This document shows positions 57,295-64,000 of a DNA stretch of 64,000 nt, in pieces. The translations under genes and the position numbers were made by a program. Origin of the DNA: Deferribacteres bacterium (GTDB lineage: Bacteria > Zhuqueibacterota > Zhuqueibacteria > Zhuqueibacterales > Geothermadaptataceae); NCBI GenBank assembly GCA_020633675.1, contig JACKDE010000003.1, positions 1-64,000 on the forward strand, given 5' to 3'. Within the stretch, counting starts at the first letter, position 1. Every line of letters starts with the position of its first letter. A model generated the notes under the pieces. The model ran no database searches. It saw only the letters and a program-made list of their open reading frames with translations, and was not told the DNA's origin.

Positions 57295-57989
57295 GAAGCA
57301 TACTCCTGGATCATTTTTTGGACTTTCGGAACTGCATTCTGCAGAAACAGTTTCAACATGGCTTGCCCCTCCGCCGCAGTTGCAGCGCGCGGATCGTCTC
57401 CCCAGACACCATCTTCGTCGAGAGTGGTCTCCCGATCTTTTGGCAGCAACGACAGGTCGACCAAATGCGGTTGAAACAGCAACTGCCAACTGGTCTCACC
57501 ACGTGCAGCGTGGTTCTTAACAAACTTGTGTTCGATTGGCTCCGAATCCGGGAATGCCCATAATCCGATTTCGGGATGCGCCTTCACAAACTCTGCCGCC
57601 GCTTCTTCGATCGCCTCGAGCTGGCCACCGCCATAATGACCGGTAACCAACACAATCACCTTAAACTGCTCATCGACAAGCTGGTGCAGAAACTCGAGAC
57701 AAAGCGTTTTGACGGTCGATTTGGCATGTTCGATGGAATGCTTAAATCCCTTGTACGGTTTGATGGTATCTGTACCAACGTATACTGCTGGCAGGACAAC
57801 ACCGCCGGCTTGCTCGGCCAATGCATCGCAAATGCCTTGCGCTTTTAAGCCATCCAGGCCGACAGGCGCGTGATAGCTGTGCCATTCCAGCGCGCCCCAC
57901 GGCAAGTAAGCGACCGGCGTTTTTGCACGGATGGCTTCGATTTGCGCAGGGCGTAGCTGCTCATACTTGCCCCATATTAGTTCTGGCAT
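57291..57989 (-). CDS. Creatininase-family amidohydrolase
   Basis: A 232-residue protein. The metal-binding signatures are GALEWHSYHAPVGLDG near residues 32-47 (Glu, His and Asp ligands), GHYGGGQ, and HAARGETS. The family hydrolyses small cyclic amides or acts on related compounds; creatinine itself is unlikely here. It overlaps the aldo/keto reductase start by 4 bases and lies 58 bases downstream of the Gfo/Idh/MocA gene, in one operon direction. Confidence 0.88.
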   Translation of the reverse strand: MPELIWGKYEQLRPAQIEAIRAKTPVAYLPWGALEWHSYHAPVGLDGLKAQGICDALAEQAGGVVLPAVYVGTDTIKPYKGFKHSIEHAKSTVKTLCLEFLHQLVDEQFKVIVLVTGHYGGGQLEAIEEAAAEFVKAHPEIGLWAFPDSEPIEHKFVKNHAARGETSWQLLFQPHLVDLSLLPKDRETTLDEDGVWGDDPRAATAAEGQAMLKLFLQNAVPKVQKMIQEYAS

Positions 57990-58047
57990 ATGTGTTTCCT
58001 TTAACCGTTCTTATTCAACCATTTCAATGCAAATATCGACACTGCGC

Positions 58048-59313
58048 TTAGCTGATTTTTGCAGCCTTGGGAAAGGAAGAATAGCCCTGTATATCGACTT
58101 CTGCAGATTCAATGCCCTCGGTCCACGGCAGTCCGAGTTCGCTAAATAGCTTGGTTTCTTCGAAGGCTTTCTGCATGGCGGCATCGTGGTCTTTTATTTT
58201 CCGAAACAGCTCTTTGCCCTGCGGGGGATAGTCTTCAAGCGCTTCAATTTCAGCGATATACTCATCGGGAACTGTGTGAATGCGTGGGCAACTCTCATGC
58301 ATCGCGTTAATGGTGAGGGTATGTGCGCGCGCCAGTGATGGCGGGCATAGTGTAGCTTCGTTCGCCAAAATCGCCTCAGCAAATTCCCGCACGATTTGGT
58401 AGCGCCACTGTTCGAAACGGTCATTTTCAAAATGTTCAGTGCTGCCGTCGTGATATCTTATATCTGTCTCACCAAAATCGCCCTGCCAGATCGCCTCACC
58501 GTTTTCACAGGTCAGTTGCATTATCGGCCGTGTGCGTTCCCAGCCGCAATGCGATAAGATCACATAGCAATCCGTACCGGTATCCGCAACAAATTGAAGT
58601 TGCGTCAAATCGGTGCTTTCGATCTTGTTGGCGCGATACAATTCAGCGCGCAGTTTGGCTGGTCGTGCAGCTTCGGATGGCTGGTTTGAGGAAAGATACA
58701 AAAGATTAAACAGAAAGTGTGCATTTGCATTATTGGCAGGTGAATCGAGAATCCAGTCATTGCCGATGCGCAGTCTGCCGGCCCAGTTATTGCGCTCGTA
58801 ATAGCGCTTGCTGCGTGGCCAGCAACACATCAATTTAACCGACTTGACTTTGCCAAGCCGGCCATCGCAGATGCGCGCTTTCAGCTCGGAGACGGAACGT
58901 GATGGAATGTATTGAAAGCCGATGGCTACCTGCTTTTGTGCTTGCTTTTGTGCATCGATCAGCGCATCGACTTCCTGAATCGTGCCCGCGATGGGTTTTT
59001 CGCAATAGACGTGCAGTCCAGCACGTAGCGCCGCAATGCTCACCGGTACATGCTGATGAATTCCGACCGCGCACATCAAAACATCGACTGTATGAGCGCC
59101 AGTAGCCAGAAATTGATCGATGCTTTCGTACAAAACGACGCCTTTTTTTTGCAATTCATCAACGCGCTCGGGCAAACGCTCCCGATCCGACGGCAGCGCA
59201 ACGACCGCGATCAATTCTGTGAGTCCATCTTTTGCCAGCCAATTCACTGCCTTAATATGATCATACGCATAGCCCCCAAGCCCAATCGTCGCAATTTTCA
59301 ATGGTTTTGTCAA
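58048..59313 (-). CDS. Gfo/Idh/MocA-family dehydrogenase
   Basis: A 421-residue NAD(P)-dependent oxidoreductase. The Rossmann motif GLGGYAYDH is at the N-terminus, and the family's EKP motif appears in VYCEKPIAG. The C-terminal half is the usual open-sheet substrate domain. It would oxidise or epimerise a sugar or sugar derivative. Neighbours (aldo/keto reductase, creatininase-family, heparinase-like) support carbohydrate breakdown. Substrate unknown. Confidence 0.88.
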   Translation of the reverse strand: MTKPLKIATIGLGGYAYDHIKAVNWLAKDGLTELIAVVALPSDRERLPERVDELQKKGVVLYESIDQFLATGAHTVDVLMCAVGIHQHVPVSIAALRAGLHVYCEKPIAGTIQEVDALIDAQKQAQKQVAIGFQYIPSRSVSELKARICDGRLGKVKSVKLMCCWPRSKRYYERNNWAGRLRIGNDWILDSPANNANAHFLFNLLYLSSNQPSEAARPAKLRAELYRANKIESTDLTQLQFVADTGTDCYVILSHCGWERTRPIMQLTCENGEAIWQGDFGETDIRYHDGSTEHFENDRFEQWRYQIVREFAEAILANEATLCPPSLARAHTLTINAMHESCPRIHTVPDEYIAEIEALEDYPPQGKELFRKIKDHDAAMQKAFEETKLFSELGLPWTEGIESAEVDIQGYSSFPKAAKIS

Positions 59314-59425
59314 TTTTGATTCCTTTTCAATTCTGAAAGTTGATTGGTGTTCATCACGATTTTCAAAATGAACCGATCATTGTGTCAAGCCTGTCCATTC
59401 AAGTAAAATGCTACCGCAAGCAGCA

Positions 59426-59767
59426 CTATTGTTCTCCGCTGCGGTAAAAACGAATTTGCACTCTTTCAAGTGTCGCAAGCCCTTCTTTAATGGCTGCATC
59501 GACGCGTGGCAGAAAAGCCTCAATTTTTTCCGAGGTGTCAACAATCTCAACCACAATCGGCAAATCTTCCGACAGCCGCAAGATTTTGCTGGTATGAATG
59601 CGGCTGTGTGCGCCAAAGCCATGCAAACCGCGCAGCACTGTCGCGCCAGCCAGGCCGGCAGCGCGCGCTTCTGCGACAATCCATTCAAATAGGGGCTTGC
59701 CTTCGTACTTATCGCTCTCGCCGATAAATATACGCAGAAGCTGACCTTCGCTTTGTGGGAGCAACAT
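59426..59767 (-). CDS. DUF190 protein
   Basis: A 113-residue DUF190 protein, with LRIFIGESDKYEGKPLFEWIVAEAR and LRGLHGFGAHSRIHTSKILRLSEDLPIVVEIVD covering the family consensus. These small PII-like proteins are commonly paired with crcB fluoride-channel genes. Here crcB is the next gene upstream, 76 bases away. GAGGTGA before ATG 59767 supports the start. A sensing or regulatory role is assumed for the family, not proven. Confidence 0.9.
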   Translation of the reverse strand: MLLPQSEGQLLRIFIGESDKYEGKPLFEWIVAEARAAGLAGATVLRGLHGFGAHSRIHTSKILRLSEDLPIVVEIVDTSEKIEAFLPRVDAAIKEGLATLERVQIRFYRSGEQ

Positions 59768-59843
59768 TTCTCACCTCACTTTAGCGATTCCTTTGTCTGC
59801 AAAATAATGCAGCAGTCTGGCACGCCGTGCTCTTTTCAAAAGA

Positions 59844-60224
59844 TCAAATCAATCGTGAAACCACATGTCCCAGCCAAACTGCAAACACACCAACAACCAG
59901 ATGCAACAGGATGTTGGCCCAAAATGAAAAATGCTGCCCATCGCGCAGCAAGCTGAATGTTTCGTAGCCAAATGTTGAAAAAGTCGTAAAGCCACCCAGT
60001 AAACCGATAAAAACAAAAAGCCGCAACTCGGGCTGGAACAGCGAACGTGTCTCCGCCAGACTATTCAGCATACCGATCACAAAACAGCCCAGAACATTGA
60101 CAGCCAACGTGCCATAAGGAAAGAGTGGGCTCTGGGAAAACAGCCTGTATACCGCGCCGGTCATGACGTAGCGCAAAATCGAGCCGACAAAACCGCCAGC
60201 GCCAACCAGCAGGAGCTTCATCAT
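59844..60224 (-). CDS. crcB: CrcB/Fluc fluoride channel
   Basis: A 126-residue protein with four membrane helices. The conserved features are GGFVGSILRY at the N-terminus, GTLAVNVLGCFVIG in helix 2 (with its Asn) and GLLGGFTTFSTFGYE in helix 3. It dimerises to export fluoride. The start overlaps the M20 peptidase stop by 4 bases. I saw no fluoride riboswitch directly upstream; it is embedded in the operon. Confidence 0.93.
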   Translation of the reverse strand: MMKLLLVGAGGFVGSILRYVMTGAVYRLFSQSPLFPYGTLAVNVLGCFVIGMLNSLAETRSLFQPELRLFVFIGLLGGFTTFSTFGYETFSLLRDGQHFSFWANILLHLVVGVFAVWLGHVVSRLI

Positions 60225-61354
60225 GATGTATGTACGACCCAGTTTTCGCCGATCTGCAGGTATGCTTCATAGGCTTGGTCGATGTTTTCCACAAAGCAAA
60301 ATTCATCTGTTTTGTGTGCCTGACTAAGCTCACCTGGGCCTAAAATCAAAGCTGGCGGATTGCCCATGGCGTTTTTCAGCGCGGAACCATCGGTGAAGTA
60401 CGGCGCAACTGCAGGCTGCGCACGCTGACCCGTTATTTTTTCCATCACATCAAATACAGACTGGACCCATCGATTCTCCGGTTCGGTGTAAATCGCACTT
60501 CCACTGTGCAAGGTCAACAAATTCACATCGTCACCAAATTTTTGCTGCAAACCAGCCCGGATCGCCTCATGATCCTGGCCGGGAATCGAACGAATATCGA
60601 TGGTAAACTGCGCATAATCCGGGACCGAATTAATATTTTCACCGCCAAACATGGTACCAACATTGAGCGTGGCTTTGCCCATCAATTCATGCTTTTCCGC
60701 AAAATCGAAATCGATCAGCCCGGAAATTGCGCGTGCTACTTTGTAGATGGCATTTTCGCCTTTTTCGGGCATCGAACCGTGAGCCGTTTTGCCTTTCGCA
60801 ATAGCTTCAAACCACAGCACGCCTTTGTGTCCGAGCAAGGGCACATTCGAAGTCGGTTCACCGACAACGATTGCGCCAGTTTCTCCCAGGACGTTTGGCA
60901 ACGAAGCCAGATAGTTCGCACCCTGACAGCATCGCTCTTCGCCAGCGGTGATGACCAGTTTAATGCCAGCTTGCAAAGCTGGCCGCCGAGCCAAATCCAT
61001 CGCAGCCAGCACCATTGCCGCGACACCACTTTTCATGTCGGAAGAGCCTCGCCCGTAGAGTTTTCCCGATTCAATTTCGCCGCGGAACGGCGACTTGCTC
61101 CAGTCAGATTTTCCAAGCGGTACCACATCGATATGGCCGGTAAAACAGAGCGGCGGGACATTTTTGGCGCCATCGATGCTGGCTATCAGGCTGGTGCGGT
61201 TGTGATCAAACTCATAATACTTGACTTGAAAACCACCCGACTCGAGCATCTTTCCGATGAATTGCGCACAGGCCAATTCATCGCCGGGCGGATTCACCGT
61301 CTCAAATCGCAACAAAGCCTGCGTTAGCTCCACGGCCGTCATTTTTTGACTCAT
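60221..61354 (-). CDS. M20-family peptidase/deacylase (ArgE/DapE-like)
   Basis: A 377-residue M20 metallo-hydrolase. CFTGHIDVVPLG carries the first zinc ligand and catalytic aspartate, GRGSSDMKSGVAAM the bridging aspartate, and ITAGEERCC the catalytic glutamate pair. A late GPGELSQAHKTDE carries the last histidine. It removes acyl groups from amino acids or dipeptides. It overlaps the sulfotransferase gene upstream and crcB downstream by 4 bases each, so all three are translated together. Substrate is not determined. Confidence 0.88.
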   Translation of the reverse strand: MSQKMTAVELTQALLRFETVNPPGDELACAQFIGKMLESGGFQVKYYEFDHNRTSLIASIDGAKNVPPLCFTGHIDVVPLGKSDWSKSPFRGEIESGKLYGRGSSDMKSGVAAMVLAAMDLARRPALQAGIKLVITAGEERCCQGANYLASLPNVLGETGAIVVGEPTSNVPLLGHKGVLWFEAIAKGKTAHGSMPEKGENAIYKVARAISGLIDFDFAEKHELMGKATLNVGTMFGGENINSVPDYAQFTIDIRSIPGQDHEAIRAGLQQKFGDDVNLLTLHSGSAIYTEPENRWVQSVFDVMEKITGQRAQPAVAPYFTDGSALKNAMGNPPALILGPGELSQAHKTDEFCFVENIDQAYEAYLQIGENWVVHTS

Positions 61355-62163
61355 GCATCGACCTCATAGCCGTAATGCCGTAACAACTCAACAGCCTTCG
61401 GATCATCAAGTAATTTCTGAGCTGTTTCGATATAGCCGGCCCTTTTCCAGCGCCCGATCGAGCGTGTGCTGATTTTCCTGCCCGGCTCATTCCAGGCGCC
61501 GCTTTCCCGCACCTGTGCAGTCTGCGGATATTGCAAAAAATTTGGGTGAAAATCTTCGCCGATGAAGTCACAAATCTGCCGTAACACCGATTCGTACTCG
61601 TACAGCAAATCTTCATAGCGCAGCGTGAAAACCTGCGGGTGGCCATCCATTTCGCAGCCAGCACCGACGTCCTGAATCCAGCGTGCTGGCGGCACCCAAA
61701 AACGATGCTCCGCATGCGGATGGCGCGAGGTCACTACATCGCGGCCATCGCGCACGATATGGATCAACCGTACGCCATCGCCAAAATAGTCAAGTATTTG
61801 CCGGAAATACAGCACATTGCGCGGAGTTTTTTCGCACCAGCGCATGCCATTTTGGGGCGCTTCATCTTTCAGCAAATATTCGAAAACTTTCCAGGTTTCG
61901 AACGGCATGTCGAGGTCGGGATTGGGATTGTATTCGATGCCATGAAAGGCATCCGGGCACAGCCCCATGGTTTCGTAAGGTACGCAAGTCAGATTGGGAT
62001 GGCACGAGAGCACCGAAAGCAGCAAAGTCGTACCCGAGCGTCCGCAGCCGCCAATGATCACAGGCCGTTCACTCATCCGCCGCAACCGCTCGCCCTGCTC
62101 CGGCCCGGCATGGGCATCGATATATTGCTGTACTTCAGAATCATTTTTAAAAATTGGTTGCAT
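61351..62163 (-). CDS. Sulfotransferase-family protein
   Basis: A 270-residue sulfotransferase-like protein. The 5'-phosphosulfate loop GGCGRSGTTLLLSVLSCHP is near residues 38-56, and a later RLIHIVRDGRDVVTSR matches the 3'-phosphate-binding strand and helix. It would transfer sulfate from PAPS to a sugar, lipid or protein. ATG 62163 is preferred over an upstream TTG. It ends with a 4-base overlap into the M20 gene. The heparinase-like gene upstream suggests a glycan theme. Confidence 0.82.
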   Translation of the reverse strand: MQPIFKNDSEVQQYIDAHAGPEQGERLRRMSERPVIIGGCGRSGTTLLLSVLSCHPNLTCVPYETMGLCPDAFHGIEYNPNPDLDMPFETWKVFEYLLKDEAPQNGMRWCEKTPRNVLYFRQILDYFGDGVRLIHIVRDGRDVVTSRHPHAEHRFWVPPARWIQDVGAGCEMDGHPQVFTLRYEDLLYEYESVLRQICDFIGEDFHPNFLQYPQTAQVRESGAWNEPGRKISTRSIGRWKRAGYIETAQKLLDDPKAVELLRHYGYEVDA

Positions 62164-62205
62164 CACCGTTCTCAAATTATGTCATTTTTCGACCAGAAAT
62201 ATTTG

Positions 62206-62258
62206 ACCACAAAGGTGCAAAGACACCAACTCTTTTAGTGACTCGGCGTCTTGGTGGT
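62206..62258. repeat. Imperfect inverted intergenic repeat
   Basis: ACCACAAAGGTGCAAAGACACC and the complement of GGCGTCTTGGTGGT form an imperfect inverted pair. It lies between the heparinase-like and sulfotransferase genes. Such ACCAC/CACCAAG-type sequences occur in many bacterial gaps; no function is assigned. Confidence 0.35.
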
Positions 62259-62313
62259 ATAAAAATCCAGGCTAAATCTTTTATTTTCCATTCACGAAAA
62301 TTCGTGGTAAGAC

Positions 62314-64000
62314 TCACACAACAAACTCCGGCACATCGCCTGTGGTGAGAATTTTTACTGAGCGGTTGGTGATGGAAATCTGCCAGCCATCATCCCGCCT
62401 GGCGATCTCTGCTGGCTGCAGCCTTGCCATATCCGAGCGCGGCGAAACTTGCAAAGCCGTAACGATTTGCGATGAAGTTGCAGCTGCCGTTTCAGCCTGA
62501 AAATATGGGAAAATGCCGTCTTCCTTGGGAATATCAAGCAGATTCTGGTTGAGGGTAATCCCGGCCTCGGCCGCCACTTTGCCGAGCAACACTGCATGCG
62601 GCCGCTCGATCCAGAATGCGTTGCTTCCGTGCTTGCGCAAGGCCGCCATGCCATCACTGTTCTCTGGATGAAACCGCGCAGCAAAAGTGGACGCGTTATG
62701 TTTCTTGCGCAACTGGTCAAAAATCACCAGCACATCCGGTTTCAGGAAAAGCACCGAGCGCATCACCAAATCCACATCGGCATCGACGAGCTGGTAGGCC
62801 TGGGTGGCATCGCTGCACCACCACACGATTTCTCCGCGATCCACATAGCGCAGCAAGTGCGCTTCTGCATGGGAAGCGTTGGTACCCTCCTCGCCTTTGT
62901 GATATTGATGGCCTTTGCCATCGACCAGCACTGCGTTGTGCGCCTCCGTGAGACGCAGCAGCCATTTTGGCTGTCTCCAGTCATAAGCCGCACCGTAGGG
63001 ATCAGTCAGCAGCCTTTCGCCAAATGCCTTGAAAATAAAACTGTTGCGGTCAGCGTGTTCGTGATTGGCTGGCATGCCGCTGCGAAAAGCGATCACGTTG
63101 TCATTTTTATCCCAGCCACTGCGGCAAATCACCCAATCGAGATCGAGACGCTTGTTGAGCAAGCGTGCGCCAGGCGGTTCGGCTTTAATCTCGGGACGGT
63201 ACCATAGCAAATCGGTAAACATGCGGCGATCGGCATAGTTGGCAGGCCCTGCGTCGTTGATCGAGCGATGATCGACATAGTTTTCCGCCACATACTGCGC
63301 CAGTCCGCTGCGGCCGCGGTTGGCGACCCACAAGGCGCTGGAGGCATGCACACTGGCGTTGGCATCGCTGAAATTGACGACGTCGATCTTGCCCTTTTCG
63401 GGCTTCTCCCCCATTTGCAAGCAGGCGATATATTCTGCATAACCATAAAAGTTGACCAGATCGAACCAATCGATATCGCCTATGATATTCTGATGCGCTT
63501 CCATAAAAACAAACAAGTTGCGCATCGAATAATCCGAATAGCTGACTCCTTCAAAATAACTGCCATCTTTGGAGAACATTGCCAGAAATTCTTTGGTGCT
63601 GTGCACCGCCAAATCGAGCCAGTCGTCGGCACGCTTATCGCGGCCTCGCAGCGCCAATGCTCCTAATCCAAGACCAGCGCACGGAATGGCTTTGAGGTTG
63701 GTGCCATCCAAAATAATTGGCCAGCGGCTCATGTCGATGTCATAATTGGCGAGGAAGTCAGGGTCGAAGCGCCAGTTTTTGGTATCCGGGTGATGTTCCA
63801 TTGTATAGAGGGCATTATAGCACGGCACGCAGCCTTTTTCGGTAATAGCATGCAGCAAATCAGCCTGTTGCTCAGGACTTAGGGCGTCGCCTAAAACTTC
63901 TTTTGCGAACAACAACATGATTGCGGCTTGTGGCGCCAACTGAAAACCAAGTGGTTTGGCCTCACCTTCGAGGAAATAGTCCCATTTATCGAGCTTTTGC
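62314..64000 (-). CDS. Heparinase II/III or alginate-lyase-like enzyme, 5' end beyond window
   Basis: At least 561 residues; the frame stays open to the right edge, so the true start lies outside. The N-terminal part is an alpha-toroid (DGTNLKAIPCAGLGLGALALRG; FSKDGSYFEGVSYSDYSMRNL), and the C-terminal part a beta-sandwich with FRSGMPANHEHADRNSFIFKAFGERLLTDPYGAAY, typical of heparinase II/III-type polysaccharide lyases. It would cleave a uronic-acid-containing polysaccharide. The nearby Gfo/Idh/MocA, aldo/keto reductase and sulfotransferase genes fit glycan metabolism. Confidence 0.82.
   Translation of the reverse strand, partial: QKLDKWDYFLEGEAKPLGFQLAPQAAIMLLFAKEVLGDALSPEQQADLLHAITEKGCVPCYNALYTMEHHPDTKNWRFDPDFLANYDIDMSRWPIILDGTNLKAIPCAGLGLGALALRGRDKRADDWLDLAVHSTKEFLAMFSKDGSYFEGVSYSDYSMRNLFVFMEAHQNIIGDIDWFDLVNFYGYAEYIACLQMGEKPEKGKIDVVNFSDANASVHASSALWVANRGRSGLAQYVAENYVDHRSINDAGPANYADRRMFTDLLWYRPEIKAEPPGARLLNKRLDLDWVICRSGWDKNDNVIAFRSGMPANHEHADRNSFIFKAFGERLLTDPYGAAYDWRQPKWLLRLTEAHNAVLVDGKGHQYHKGEEGTNASHAEAHLLRYVDRGEIVWWCSDATQAYQLVDADVDLVMRSVLFLKPDVLVIFDQLRKKHNASTFAARFHPENSDGMAALRKHGSNAFWIERPHAVLLGKVAAEAGITLNQNLLDIPKEDGIFPYFQAETAAATSSQIVTALQVSPRSDMARLQPAEIARRDDGWQISITNRSVKILTTGDVPEFVV

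Noticed and set aside
59844..60224. Fluoride riboswitch upstream of crcB
   Set aside because: crcB overlaps the upstream peptidase gene, leaving no leader in which a riboswitch could sit.

Overview
The window looks like chromosomal DNA of a Gram-negative bacterium of the FCB/Calditrichota/KSB1 type. This rests on FlgD/T9SS-like C-terminal modules with a PNP signature, a PorV/PorQ-family protein, TonB receptors with an N-terminal carboxypeptidase-regulatory-like domain, GWxTD-family proteins, ASPIC/UnbV (CRTAC1) proteins and several PQQ-type beta-propellers. GC is moderate. No rRNA, tRNA, CRISPR array, insertion sequence or prophage was seen. The taxon is an inference.

Left block (1-23 kb, plus strand). 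A carboxylate-reduction set opens it: a stand-alone adenylation domain, a small membrane protein, an ALDH-fold reductase and an iron alcohol dehydrogenase. Then come a beta-propeller, a HemN-like radical SAM enzyme, a second propeller, a TonB siderophore-type receptor and a DUF3311/sodium-symporter/glycosyltransferase set. Next is a tightly packed group: LolD-like ABC ATPase, chorismate-lyase-like protein and halogenase-like flavoprotein. It is followed by a hotdog thioesterase, a small EamA-like transporter, a PaaK-type CoA ligase and a 1136-residue FtsX/MacB permease. I read this as a possible aromatic-acid specialised-metabolism and export locus not tied to any system I recognise.

Middle block (23-55 kb). 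It starts with a serine beta-lactamase-like protein and a second sodium symporter. A minus-strand group follows: a DUF4350-like protein, a SpoIID-like lipoprotein, an EF-hand propeller, a TPR/GWxTD protein and a large choice-of-anchor-D surface protein. Then come an unrecognised gene pair, a TonB receptor/surface protein/PorV trio ending in a strong terminator, and an envelope operon of two CRTAC1 proteins, a pentahaem lipoprotein, a degenerate hydrolase, a GWxTD protein and a TPR lipoprotein.

Right block (55-64 kb, minus strand). This looks catabolic: a MetE-core protein, aldo/keto reductase, creatininase-family amidohydrolase, Gfo/Idh/MocA dehydrogenase, DUF190, CrcB fluoride channel, M20 peptidase, sulfotransferase and a heparinase/alginate-lyase-like enzyme cut by the window edge.

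Several intergenic gaps carry 7-bp tandem repeats that start at or just after a stop codon. Two others carry imperfect palindromic elements.
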